This document shows positions 51,814 to 60,785 of a stretch of 64,000 bases of DNA, piece by piece. The first letter of the stretch is position 1; each line of letters begins with the position of its first letter. Origin of the DNA: a virus; IMG/VR virus record IMGVR_UViG_3300021142_000021, positions 1-64,000 of that record. The stretch is one strand, 5' to 3'. The position numbers were made by a program, and so were the translations under genes. A model generated the notes under the pieces. It was not told the origin of the DNA. It was given only the letters and a program-made list of their open reading frames with translations, and did not search any database.

Positions 51814-52619
51814 TGAAGATTGCTGTATGCCTTAGTGCCCAGATAAGAACCGGTATCGACGCTGCACCTAATATATTAAATTACTTAGGTGATTTATTAC
51901 CTGATATAGATTTCTTTATACATACATGGGATAAAGAAACTATTTCTTACTGTGAATTAAATGAAAATCTGATGTTACCTAATATCTTTGATGTTACCGA
52001 ACCATCTGTAGGAAATATGATATCGGCTCATCTTACGATGCCTGTAGGTAAAATAGATAAATTTCTAGACATATATAAACCTAAAAAGTTTAAAATAGAT
52101 AATCAAGAAACATATATTCAATCTCTGACAAGGCCTGGACCACCCGCCTTGTATTACAGTATGCATGAAGTAAATGCGTTAAAACAAGAATACGAACGAG
52201 AGAATAATTTTACCTATGATGTTGTAATCGCTACGCGGCCAGATTTAATCTTCAGTTCAGATAAACACCTCGGTGATGATCTAAAATCTATGGATTTAAA
52301 CTCTAATCATATATACGGATTACGATGGGATAAAACACCAATTAATCTATTTGAGAATATATGTTTCACAGGTAGATCAGATATTATAGATATTTCTACT
52401 AATTTTATTAATTGGGACCCTTCTTTTTTCGATACCACAGATACTCAAGAATTACATTATCGATATCTAATAGAGAATAATATTCTTCCATGCGACATAG
52501 CTTCTAAAGAGTTTATCGTGTACAGGTATTATCAGAAGTATTTGCATAGTCAGGGTAAGTCATATGATTCGATAATTAAAGAATGGGTAGGTCCCTGTGG
52601 TAAAGGACTATATCAATGA
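51813..52619 (+). CDS. SGQxR/TWD family glycosyltransferase-like, member 6
   Basis: A 268-residue member: KIAVCLSAQIRTGIDAAPNIL, DFFIHTWDKETISYC, YDVVIATRPDLIFSSDKHLGDD and NICFTGRSDIIDI. It is closer to members 1 and 2 in the central HTWDxETIS motif than to its two flanking neighbours. The start overlaps the preceding stop in TGATG, and its end overlaps the next ATG by four bases. Confidence 0.55.
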   Translation: MKIAVCLSAQIRTGIDAAPNILNYLGDLLPDIDFFIHTWDKETISYCELNENLMLPNIFDVTEPSVGNMISAHLTMPVGKIDKFLDIYKPKKFKIDNQETYIQSLTRPGPPALYYSMHEVNALKQEYERENNFTYDVVIATRPDLIFSSDKHLGDDLKSMDLNSNHIYGLRWDKTPINLFENICFTGRSDIIDISTNFINWDPSFFDTTDTQELHYRYLIENNILPCDIASKEFIVYRYYQKYLHSQGKSYDSIIKEWVGPCGKGLYQ

Positions 52620-53350
52620 AGATTGCTGTATGCTTTAGCGGACACTTTAGGGCGCCTTATGCTTCGTCTGTGAACCTAAAAAGATACTTCGGTGAATTAT
52701 TACCTGATATAGATGTCTTTGTTCATACATGGGATACAGACGGATATCGACCTTGGCTAGATGAAAAACAACATCTAGGACAGAATATCGTTATTCAAGA
52801 AACAATAACTGATAAACATCTAGAATATCTTTCTAAGATATACAATATAAAATCTTACGAGATCGAAAAAGAACTTGCTGGCGGTCTTAAGCACGGAATA
52901 TCACCACTGTATTATTCATTCTATAAAAGTATAAGATTAATGACAGACTACGAAATAGCTACAGGCATTGACTACGATGTGTGTATTAGACTTAGATTAG
53001 ATACTATTTTTCCGCCAGCCCGGAGACTAAATACAGAGATCGTTAACTTTATAGAAGATAAGAACTCTTTCTATTCCGATAATTGCGAAGTTGTCGACAA
53101 CGAAGTAATTAGGATAGATGAATTATATTGGATAGCATCTCCTAAAATAATGAGTCGTGCATCTTTATTTTTCTATGATAATACATTATTAGATATGAGA
53201 TTTTTTGAATACCTAAAGCATTCTAGGGTTAATATAAAAAATATGAAAGCGAGGGGATATACTATTTACAGACCAGAAACATATGGTTATCACCCAGTAG
53301 AAGAGTATGATACATGTTTCGACATAGATGCATTATATTATAAACCATGA
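52616..53350 (+). CDS. SGQxR/TWD family glycosyltransferase-like, member 7
   Basis: A 244-residue member: KIAVCFSGHFRAPYASSVNLKRYFGELLPDIDVFVHTWDTDG at the N-terminus, RLMTDYEIATGIDYDVCIRLRLDTIFPP and DELYWIASPKIM, then YTIYRPETYG. It is the closest relative of the gene at 51070, at DNA level too around RLMTDYEIATG. The A-B-A order with the gene at 51813 implies duplication followed by insertion or recombination. Coupled by ATGA on both sides. Confidence 0.6.
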   Translation: MKIAVCFSGHFRAPYASSVNLKRYFGELLPDIDVFVHTWDTDGYRPWLDEKQHLGQNIVIQETITDKHLEYLSKIYNIKSYEIEKELAGGLKHGISPLYYSFYKSIRLMTDYEIATGIDYDVCIRLRLDTIFPPARRLNTEIVNFIEDKNSFYSDNCEVVDNEVIRIDELYWIASPKIMSRASLFFYDNTLLDMRFFEYLKHSRVNIKNMKARGYTIYRPETYGYHPVEEYDTCFDIDALYYKP

Positions 53351-53982
53351 ACAATTTATACGTATACGGATGTAGTTTCAGTGAACCTTTTGGATTAGTG
53401 CCAGACGGAATCGCAACCATCAATGAAGATCTTACTCGAGATTTCCATGGAGTAGATTTCTGGGGGACACATTTAGCAGAGAGATTAGGGATAAATTGTA
53501 TCTCTAAGAGCTGCGCTGGCCGAGGGTGGAATTACATAAATGATCGAATAGATGAAGATATAATAAGTTGGTCAAAGGATGATATTATTATTATTTCTCC
53601 TAGCTATTTTAGTAGATCAACCATTGAAGAATTTATCGATCCCGCATGTCAACACAATCTTGTAGATAGATTTAAATCATGGGATGAAATAACCTTATAT
53701 AATGAATCTAGATGGTGTCATAAAATTAAAACCTTACAATATCTAGGATATAAGGTATATACATGGGCAGTAGAACCCACAAGATATGTCGGTGAAGTTA
53801 AAAACTTAATACCGGCAGACGGATTTTATAACTGGAAAGACTGGATGGATCAACATATGGAATATTGGCAAGATCCTACAAGAAATAAGTATCCGGGCGG
53901 AGATTGGCATTTTAATCCAATCTGCCATGTAGCTGTAGCTAACATAATGTACGAATTTATAACAAGATGTCAACCGCTATAA
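53347..53982 (+). CDS. SGNH-hydrolase-like protein, member 3
   Basis: A 211-residue paralogue: LYVYGCSFSEPFGLV (block I, GCS), CISKSCAGRGWNYINDRIDEDI, DDIIIISPSYFSRSTIEEF and, near the C-terminus, GDWHFNPICHVAVANIMYEFI with the expected His. It is shorter than the others. Start ATGA overlaps the previous stop; its end overlaps the next gene by 16 bases. Confidence 0.55.
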   Translation: MNNLYVYGCSFSEPFGLVPDGIATINEDLTRDFHGVDFWGTHLAERLGINCISKSCAGRGWNYINDRIDEDIISWSKDDIIIISPSYFSRSTIEEFIDPACQHNLVDRFKSWDEITLYNESRWCHKIKTLQYLGYKVYTWAVEPTRYVGEVKNLIPADGFYNWKDWMDQHMEYWQDPTRNKYPGGDWHFNPICHVAVANIMYEFITRCQPL

Positions 53983-54719
53983 TAGTATCGGGTGTGATGC
54001 GTAATATGATTAATGCATCTAGTAGCTGGAGAAGTCTCCCGGGTGATTTCCATTTGGTAATAGATAGAGGTATCTATAAGTCGCAAGGCAGAGAATTAGT
54101 AGGATATGCCGTAGATTCTTTAGCATATAACCTTAATAATTCTTCTGTCGAATTTAAATCTATTAATATATGTACGGCAGATGAAATAAAAGAGTCTCAT
54201 CCTAAATTATATCTTCATCCTACCATAGAGATGATATGGAAGTGGAGATACGCATATCATCTAATTCAATCTTATCAATTAGAGAATTACGATAAGATAT
54301 TACTTATACGGCCCGATCTATATACACAATTTGTTCAGCCCGTATCCAAATTAGATGATATAATACTAGAAGATAATTATATATCTTCTACATCATTTAT
54401 ATACACAAAGAATGGTAGTCCGCACGCTAGTGATCTATTCCTGTATTGCAACATGCAAACATTTGGTGTCTTAAGTACATTGTACGAATATGCGGTGGAA
54501 CATAGTTATACAGAAATACATAGTCTATTCGGTCAATTCCTGATAGATAAGAAAATAAAATTAGATAATAAACTCATTGATGTAATACAGAACATAGTAT
54601 TAAGAGACGATACGACTGATCATATGTTTGAAAATGGTCAATTAAGACACGGGTATAGCATTAATGATTTAGCAGAAGAAAAAAATAAATGGGATAACAA
54701 AATATGGAAAAAGCAATAG
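53967..54719 (+). CDS. SGQxR/TWD family glycosyltransferase-like, divergent member 8
   Basis: A 250-residue distant member. The N-terminus AIIVSGVMRNMINASSSW keeps the SG..R pattern and the centre has YDKILLIRPDLYTQF, matching the RPD motif of the family, but the TWD motif is missing. It may be an ancestor-like or degenerate form. It lies between two SGNH-like genes, with overlaps of 16 bases each side. Confidence 0.5.
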   Translation: MSTAIIVSGVMRNMINASSSWRSLPGDFHLVIDRGIYKSQGRELVGYAVDSLAYNLNNSSVEFKSINICTADEIKESHPKLYLHPTIEMIWKWRYAYHLIQSYQLENYDKILLIRPDLYTQFVQPVSKLDDIILEDNYISSTSFIYTKNGSPHASDLFLYCNMQTFGVLSTLYEYAVEHSYTEIHSLFGQFLIDKKIKLDNKLIDVIQNIVLRDDTTDHMFENGQLRHGYSINDLAEEKNKWDNKIWKKQ

Positions 54720-55501
54720 TAGTTTGTGGTGATAGTTTTAATGTCGGAATAGGGTGTCGCGATTTAAAGAACGAACCGTATGGTGCATTATTAGGTAAAG
54801 AACTAAATAAACCCGTAATTAATTTGGCAAAAGGTTCTAGTACCAATTTTAGTATATATCTGCAGGCAAAATATGCTGTAGATAAATTAAAAAATAAAAC
54901 AGATTTAGTCCTAGTATCAAATACAAGCTATGATAGAGTAAATTGGTTTCCAGTCGACTTTGAACATAAGAATGCAGAAATAACAAATACTGTCGTAAAT
55001 TATCATCAGTATCCTCCGTATGGCCCGGCCAGTTATATCACCCTACTAGACAATCCGATGAAGGATGATCCAGAATATACAGGTGAAATGTTTACTGAAA
55101 ATTATATGGGTGTAATCGATTATTGGGAGAATTTTGCGTCTAAGAATAGAGAATCAGGGTATTACAGAAGATTCAAAGATGAACCTAAAGAAAGAACAAA
55201 GATATTATACGATTTTGCTGCAAGCATACATGATCCAAGAATAGATCGTATACAATGTATAGGTGTTCTAACAATGGCACATCAGTTACTGAAAAGGGCT
55301 GGGATAAGACACCTAATGCTAATAGATGATGTTAAAGAATATAGCAAATTTATGGATCCAACTAATCTAGTATATGTCTCGTGGGGAGAATTAAGTAATA
55401 ATTATCCGGACGATCTACCAAGTCTGCATACTTCTGCTGTCGGGCAACGTGTTGTATTTGATTCTGTTTTAACTAAACTAAAGGAAAATTCGTGGATATA
55501 A
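54704..55501 (+). CDS. SGNH-hydrolase-like protein, member 4
   Basis: A 265-residue paralogue with a canonical block I: AIVVCGDSFNVGIGCRD (GDS), then VINLAKGSSTNFSIYLQAKYAV, DLVLVSNTSYDRVNW and LPSLHTSAVGQRVVFDSVL with the catalytic-type Asp/His region. It starts inside the previous gene, before AAAAAGCAATAG, and its end overlaps the next gene's GTG by 10 bases. Confidence 0.6.
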   Translation: MEKAIVVCGDSFNVGIGCRDLKNEPYGALLGKELNKPVINLAKGSSTNFSIYLQAKYAVDKLKNKTDLVLVSNTSYDRVNWFPVDFEHKNAEITNTVVNYHQYPPYGPASYITLLDNPMKDDPEYTGEMFTENYMGVIDYWENFASKNRESGYYRRFKDEPKERTKILYDFAASIHDPRIDRIQCIGVLTMAHQLLKRAGIRHLMLIDDVKEYSKFMDPTNLVYVSWGELSNNYPDDLPSLHTSAVGQRVVFDSVLTKLKENSWI

Positions 55502-56631
55502 AAAAAATTCCTAGAATAATTAATATAGATTCTAACCAGCAACCTGAAATTGAACATCTATATACCTTTAAAGATTTTCCGGTTTTTATGGGAACTACTG
55601 AAAAGAGCATCGACGACGATTTAAGAGCAGATATGAATATCTATATCAATAAGATTGATGGTATGCTACAGGTTAATCCGGTACTACCATTAGATATTGT
55701 TTACCAGCATGAACATAACTCTGGTACCACAGGAAAGGTATGGAAAGATCATCATTCAGAGTTAGCATTATTCCTGAGTAAACAAAAGCCACAGGCTATA
55801 TTTGAAATAGGAGGTGCCCACGGTATTCTATCAAAAGAATATACATATGATAAGATTCCCTGGACAATCTTAGAACCTAATCCTTCGCCAACTGAAAATT
55901 GCACGGCTACGTTTATCAAAGGATATTTTGACAGGGACTTTAAGTTTAATAAGTATTTCGATACTGTTGTTCATTCTCATGTATTTGAGCATATGTATAA
56001 TCCCGATGAATTTATATCCTTGCTATCAACACTGATAGATGATGGTAAGAAGTTAGTATTCTCTATCCCAAACATGAAAGGAATGTTAGAAAGAAAGTAT
56101 CTAAACTTCATGAACTTTGAACATACATTCTATCTCGGTGATGAACATGCAGAATTCTTATTAGCGAAATATAAATTTAGAATAGTAGATAAAACCTACT
56201 ACACAGAAGATCATAGCATATTCTATTCTGTAATTAAAGATACAACAGTTACACCTATACAGATGCCCGTCGGCATCTATGAAACGAATAAAATATTATT
56301 TTCAGAATATATAGATCATTATACAGCTCTTGTTGATAAACTTAATCAGCAAATTTCTATATCAAATAGTCCTGTCTACCAATTTGGCGCTCATGTATTT
56401 TCCCAATATTTAATAAATTTTGGATTAGATATTACGAAGATAGTATCCTTGTTAGATAACGATGTATCAAAACAAGGTAAAAGACTATACGGAACTACAC
56501 TCTATGCAGAATCTCCTAAGGTGCTTAGGGGTATAAAGAATCCTATTGTATTACTTCAAGCTGGACCATTCTCAAATGAGATTAAGAAAGATATCTTAGA
56601 AAATATCAATTCAACAACCATATTTCTGTAA
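55492..56631 (+). CDS. SAM methyltransferase, sugar C-methyltransferase-like
   Basis: A 379-residue protein starting at GTG 55492 with AAGGA seven bases upstream. Residues about 95-225 form a class I SAM domain (AIFEIGGAHGILSKEY, WTILEPNPSP, FDTVVHSHVFEHMYNPDEFI, KLVFSIPNMKGML). The C-terminal 110 residues (VYQFGAHVFSQYLINFGL, IVSLLDNDVSKQGKRLYG, NPIVLLQAGPF) resemble the Methyltransf_14 domain of NDP-sugar C-methyltransferases. The Cys-rich zinc domain usual at the N-terminus is missing. It likely methylates an activated sugar. The gene is followed by a 53-base gap with a late box. Confidence 0.7.
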   Translation: MDIKKIPRIINIDSNQQPEIEHLYTFKDFPVFMGTTEKSIDDDLRADMNIYINKIDGMLQVNPVLPLDIVYQHEHNSGTTGKVWKDHHSELALFLSKQKPQAIFEIGGAHGILSKEYTYDKIPWTILEPNPSPTENCTATFIKGYFDRDFKFNKYFDTVVHSHVFEHMYNPDEFISLLSTLIDDGKKLVFSIPNMKGMLERKYLNFMNFEHTFYLGDEHAEFLLAKYKFRIVDKTYYTEDHSIFYSVIKDTTVTPIQMPVGIYETNKILFSEYIDHYTALVDKLNQQISISNSPVYQFGAHVFSQYLINFGLDITKIVSLLDNDVSKQGKRLYGTTLYAESPKVLRGIKNPIVLLQAGPFSNEIKKDILENINSTTIFL

Positions 56632-56661
56632 CACATTTACGAAATACAGATTAAATATACA

Positions 56662-56669
56662 TATAAATA
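56662..56669 (+). promoter_or_regulatory. Late promoter box TATAAATA
   Basis: TATAAATA, identical to the T4 consensus, lies 15 bases before the cupin ATG and is followed by GGAG. It is the only other late box noticed in the island after 39762, in its only sizeable gap. The leader would be only about 10 bases. Confidence 0.5.
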
Positions 56670-56684
56670 GTACGGAGATACATC

Positions 56685-57143
56685 ATGACAATTATACAAC
56701 TCATTCAACCGAAATTCGTAAAAAAACCGTGGGGTCACGAATTATGGATTGCAGATGGTGTAAGAACACCATACGCAAATAAAAAGATATTATTCAATGC
56801 AGGTAACCAAACAAGCCTTCAAGTTCATAAGCACAAATATGAAACAAGCTATGTTATAAGCGGTACAGGCATACTTCTTCTATCAGATAAGTTCTTTAAT
56901 GTAGATTTATATGTTAATGGAAATATGTCAGCAGAAGAAATAAAAGATCACATTGATAGTTTGAGATCGGTACCTTTATCCCCAGATGTAATTTTCGATA
57001 TATCGCCTGGCCACTTACATAGAGTGGTAGCAACCACAGATCTAACCTTCATGGAAACAAGTACAGCAGAATTAGATGATGTCATGCGACTATTAGATGA
57101 TACAAATAGGCAGAATGGTAGAATCGATGCAGAACACAAATAA
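56685..57143 (+). CDS. Cupin, mannose-6-phosphate isomerase type II-like
   Basis: A 152-residue cupin with the hallmarks of the PMI/GMP C-terminal domain: KKPWGHELWIADG near residues 13-26, LQVHKHKYETSYVISGTGILLL near 45-66 (two His metal ligands) and FDISPGHLHRVVATTDLTFMETST near 105-130. Such domains bind a metal and isomerise phosphosugars or act as sugar epimerase-like modules. A GGAG site and late box precede it. It would supply or modify a precursor for the neighbouring transferases. Confidence 0.7.
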   Translation: MTIIQLIQPKFVKKPWGHELWIADGVRTPYANKKILFNAGNQTSLQVHKHKYETSYVISGTGILLLSDKFFNVDLYVNGNMSAEEIKDHIDSLRSVPLSPDVIFDISPGHLHRVVATTDLTFMETSTAELDDVMRLLDDTNRQNGRIDAEHK

Positions 57144-57753
57144 TTCTACCATCTTCAATAGATTAGTAGTATTCGGGTGTAGTCATACTGTTGGCCAATT
57201 TCTTCCTGGATGGGAACCCGAACCCGGTGAGCAAGGTATACTTAGTAATCTTGCCTGGTCAAATCATCTTGCAGAATATCTAAATATTCCTGAAATAATT
57301 AATAAGGCATCCGGTGGTAACTCCAATCATGAGATCTTATTAAATATAATGAATTTTAAATTCTTACCAGGTGACCTATGTGTAATATGCTGGTCATATG
57401 CTAACAGAGAAATTCTATTCGACTATCATGAAGCCACCGGGTGTATAAGAACATCGGTTCTATTACATATCGATAAAGATGATACTTTTTTTAAAGTGCA
57501 TTCTATGCACGATCTAGAATTTAGAAGTAGAGAATATATCAATCATGCCACTCTATTATTAAAGAGTGTTGGAATAGAATATCGAATGGGGAAGATAGAA
57601 AACTGGGTGTCTAATAAAAATATAAACTGGTCAGACTATTCATATGACGATTTTCTATCTTTCGTAGTATCGGATTTCGGATCAGACGGATATCACCCCG
57701 GCGTGATATCTCATAAAGAATTTGCAAAGAAAATATATGAATCATTTAAATAA
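57127..57753 (+). CDS. SGNH-hydrolase-like protein, member 5
   Basis: About 208 residues: RLVVFGCSHTVGQFLPG (block I, GCS), IINKASGGNSNHEILLNIM, DLCVICWSYANREILFD and SDGYHPGVISHKEFAKKIYESF with the C-terminal Asp-x-His pattern. The ATG at 57127 is preferred over 57097 or 57115 because the conserved domain begins soon after; all overlap the cupin gene. Its 3' end overlaps the nucleotidyltransferase-kinase gene by 17 bases. Confidence 0.6.
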   Translation: MQNTNNSTIFNRLVVFGCSHTVGQFLPGWEPEPGEQGILSNLAWSNHLAEYLNIPEIINKASGGNSNHEILLNIMNFKFLPGDLCVICWSYANREILFDYHEATGCIRTSVLLHIDKDDTFFKVHSMHDLEFRSREYINHATLLLKSVGIEYRMGKIENWVSNKNINWSDYSYDDFLSFVVSDFGSDGYHPGVISHKEFAKKIYESFK

Positions 57754-59269
57754 TCTAACAGTCCTTATACTTGCAGCTGGTTACGGCCGACGTATGGGAC
57801 CGTTCTCGCGCATGGTAAACAAGAGTCTTATACCGTACGATAACAAGCCACTAATTAGTCACATTATGGGCAAATTTAGCTCTAATACAAGATTTGTTAT
57901 TGCGTGTGGCAACATGGGGCAACAGGTTAAAGATTACGTCTCAAATGTGCATTCTGAGAAAAATATCGTTTACGTGGATATTCCAGAATTCGACGAAGGT
58001 AATACAGGTCCTGCCACCACAATTAGGTACTGTTCAGATCATCTACCAGGTAGTTTTTTATGGATTACATGCGACACATTATTTGAATTTAATTTCGAAG
58101 ATAAGCTAGATCATAATTGGATTGCTGTGCATCCTGTTGATAGTAGTGTATCACAGGATTATTGTTGGGCTCAAAGAAACGGAAACGATATAGTTGATAT
58201 CAAGAACAAAGTAAAATCGGCTAGTGCGGTTGATGCATTCATTGGTCTCATGTATGTCAAGGATAAGGAATATATTCAGTACCTGATTGATGCTAATGCA
58301 AAAGAAACGTATGAAGGATTCAAACCTGCGCTTAATTTAAAAGCATATACAGTTGAAGAATGGCAAGATTTCGGTACATATGAAAAATGGCAAACGTTGA
58401 GTGAAGGTCTGCCCGAGATAAGTTTTCCGAAGCCCGATGAATTATTTTATTGTGATAATGGTAAGATTATTAAGTATACAACAAATGAAAAATTATCAAC
58501 TCTTAGATATAATCGTGCCTTATTAAATCCTGGTTGTATGCCCACCAATGTTGAGAAACATAATAACTTCCTTATCTATGACTATACAGAAGGCAAAACA
58601 ATGTACACCTGTTTGACGCCTGAAATATTTTCTAAATTCATGGGATGGGCTGAAGAGAATCTCTGGATTCATGCAGAGACATTTGGAGATACTGTTGCTT
58701 ATGCTGATGATTTTTATCGTAAGAAAACACTCGATCGTTTAGGAAAATTTAGAATAAAGTATAGCACATGGGTAGAATTTCCGGTAGTTAATGGTCGTGA
58801 CGTAAAATCAATAGATGAGTATCTTGCCGACATTGACTTTGCTTGGCTTGCATCAGAGACAAACTGGTGCTTTACACACGGTGATATGCAGTTTGATAAC
58901 ATCATATACAATGACGGAAAATTTACAGCAATAGATTGGAGAACAGATTTCGCAGGAGATCAGTACGGTGATATGTATTATGATCTATCTAAGATGCTCG
59001 GCGGATTGTATTTGAGCTATAAAGCAGTAAAAGAGGATAAGTTTACATACAGAGAACTCAGTGATCAAGTTATCATCGATTACCCCATGGTAGACAATAT
59101 AAACTTGTATGTTACTCAGCTTCACGAGTGGGTATTGGCAAGAGGACATGACTGGGACAAAGTAAAAACACTTGTGCCTATTATATATCTTAATATGTCT
59201 CCTTTACATGAAGCGCCATTTGATAAATTTTTAATCGCATTGGCACAACTCTTCTTTTCACAACTATAA
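57737..59269 (+). CDS. Nucleotidyltransferase-APH/choline-kinase fusion
   Basis: A 510-residue bifunctional protein. Residues 1-230 are a nucleotidyltransferase (LAAGYGRRMG from residue 12, then KSLIPYDNKPL and FLWITCDTLFEF). Residues about 250-510 are an aminoglycoside/choline-kinase-like kinase with the Brenner-type motif HGDMQFDNIIYN near residue 380 and the metal motif AIDWRTDFAGDQYGDMYYDL near 397. It would phosphorylate a small substrate and convert it to an NDP-linked form, comparable in logic to LicA plus LicC or AmgK plus MurU. The substrate is unknown. Start ATG 57737 is used; a TTG at 57722 is in frame. Confidence 0.75.
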   Translation: MNHLNNLTVLILAAGYGRRMGPFSRMVNKSLIPYDNKPLISHIMGKFSSNTRFVIACGNMGQQVKDYVSNVHSEKNIVYVDIPEFDEGNTGPATTIRYCSDHLPGSFLWITCDTLFEFNFEDKLDHNWIAVHPVDSSVSQDYCWAQRNGNDIVDIKNKVKSASAVDAFIGLMYVKDKEYIQYLIDANAKETYEGFKPALNLKAYTVEEWQDFGTYEKWQTLSEGLPEISFPKPDELFYCDNGKIIKYTTNEKLSTLRYNRALLNPGCMPTNVEKHNNFLIYDYTEGKTMYTCLTPEIFSKFMGWAEENLWIHAETFGDTVAYADDFYRKKTLDRLGKFRIKYSTWVEFPVVNGRDVKSIDEYLADIDFAWLASETNWCFTHGDMQFDNIIYNDGKFTAIDWRTDFAGDQYGDMYYDLSKMLGGLYLSYKAVKEDKFTYRELSDQVIIDYPMVDNINLYVTQLHEWVLARGHDWDKVKTLVPIIYLNMSPLHEAPFDKFLIALAQLFFSQL

Positions 59270-60093
59270 TGTTTTCAGATATAGACAATTATTACTCTCA
59301 TCTCATTACGCTCAGATCAATGCATAATGTTGAATGGGCAGACTACGATGTTATAGAGAACTATAAAGAATCAACTCTAGCAGGCCCCAATCCCTACGGG
59401 TTACATGATATTAGTTACAAATATAATATAGACGGATTTCGATGTGATGACTTCAACCTATCATCTGAATTACCTATTTTATTTATGGGCTGTAGTTTCA
59501 CAGAAGGTACGGGATTACCTATAAATCATATTTGGGCTAATTTATTATTAGAAAGAATTAAAGTACATACAGGTAAGAATATACCGTATTGGAATACTGC
59601 ATTATCGGGCGCATCTATAGATGCAATGGCCAATGGCCTATATTGGTTTGATAGAAAATTTGCTGTCGACTTAAAATATATAGTAATGCTATGCCCTCCC
59701 TTTCAAAGGAGAGAATATCTATACGGTGATGGCAAGATTAAAACATGGTATAATCCGATAGGAATTGCCACCGATAATGATGCAGTTAACAGTTTATTCA
59801 TGGATAGAAATTTCTCATACTATAGAACAGGTGTTGATTTAATGCTGATAGATTCTATAAGAAGAAGAACGAATGCCTCAGTAATATATTCGTCCTGGAA
59901 GATGCCGGGTACCGAAACCGAAAACGAAACTGCATTTATAAAAAGAAATTGCCCCGATTTTAATTATGTAAACTTTCCTGCTATAGAAAAGTTTAATACA
60001 ACTACAGCAAGAGATGGTGAGCATTTCGGCGTGGATATGCATAACAAGATATGTGATTATTATTGGGACGAATATTTCGTAAAGAATCTATGA
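59269..60093 (+). CDS. SGNH-hydrolase-like protein, member 6
   Basis: A 274-residue paralogue with an extra N-terminal 70 residues (NPYGLHDISYKYNIDGFRCDD). Block I is ILFMGCSFTEGTGLP, followed by YWNTALSGASIDAMANGLYWF, IVMLCPPFQRREYLY and ARDGEHFGVDMHNKICDYYW with the C-terminal Asp-x-x-His. The ATG overlaps the preceding stop by one base (TAATG) and its stop overlaps the next ATG by four. Confidence 0.6.
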   Translation: MFSDIDNYYSHLITLRSMHNVEWADYDVIENYKESTLAGPNPYGLHDISYKYNIDGFRCDDFNLSSELPILFMGCSFTEGTGLPINHIWANLLLERIKVHTGKNIPYWNTALSGASIDAMANGLYWFDRKFAVDLKYIVMLCPPFQRREYLYGDGKIKTWYNPIGIATDNDAVNSLFMDRNFSYYRTGVDLMLIDSIRRRTNASVIYSSWKMPGTETENETAFIKRNCPDFNYVNFPAIEKFNTTTARDGEHFGVDMHNKICDYYWDEYFVKNL

Positions 60094-60785
60094 AAGAGTT
60101 TTATAGTCTAAGTAGATATCCGGGTAAGACAGGAGAACATTTCTTTAACTCTATGTTTAAGAAATTTGATATGCCATATACCTATACTGCTTTAGCCTGT
60201 GATAATATTGCAGATGGAGTTAAACAAATGAAAGAATGTGATGCTGCAGGTTTCAGTATTAGCATGCCATTCAAGACAGATGTTATAAAACAAATAGACT
60301 TTGTAGAAAATACAGTTTCTCGATTTGATAGCTGCAATACAGTATATAAAGAACGCGATGGTCTACACGGATACAATACAGATTACTTTGGTGCATATCA
60401 TGTACTTCAACAGCTACCGGAAAACTCTAAAGTAAGTATTCTAGGCGATGGCGCAATGGGATCTATGTTTAAGAAAATACTAGATGATAGAGCACTTGTA
60501 TATTCAAGAAGATTAGGAAACTGGGAATATAGATATAGGGCAGATGATGTTGTCATCAACTGTACCTCATATGGTACAGCGGCACAAGATTCCCCTTTTA
60601 ATATATTACCGCCAGTGAAATTAATAATCGATCTTGCAATTAAGCCAAACCAGTTAGAACAACAGGCCGCGGCGGCAAATGTTAAATACGTAGGCGGTAT
60701 GGAGTTCTACAAGCGTCAGTTTATCAGACAATTCGGAATCTATACAAAAAAATTAATTACAATAGAAGATGTGAATAGTATATGA
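60090..60785 (+). CDS. Shikimate-dehydrogenase-like protein (AroE family)
   Basis: A 231-residue protein with the AroE substrate-binding domain and its key residues: SLSRYPGKTGEHFFN at the N-terminus, GFSISMPFKTDV with Lys62, SCNTV with Asn83 and GYNTDYFGA with Asp98, the positions of the catalytic Lys and Asp in the family. The NADP part has KVSILGDGAMGSMFKKIL (GxGxxG-like). It is shorter than usual AroE (about 270). Start ATG 60090 overlaps the preceding stop by ATGA; an ATG at 60063 is in frame. In a glycan operon it probably oxidises a cyclic or sugar-derived substrate, not shikimate itself. Confidence 0.75.
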   Translation: MKEFYSLSRYPGKTGEHFFNSMFKKFDMPYTYTALACDNIADGVKQMKECDAAGFSISMPFKTDVIKQIDFVENTVSRFDSCNTVYKERDGLHGYNTDYFGAYHVLQQLPENSKVSILGDGAMGSMFKKILDDRALVYSRRLGNWEYRYRADDVVINCTSYGTAAQDSPFNILPPVKLIIDLAIKPNQLEQQAAAANVKYVGGMEFYKRQFIRQFGIYTKKLITIEDVNSI

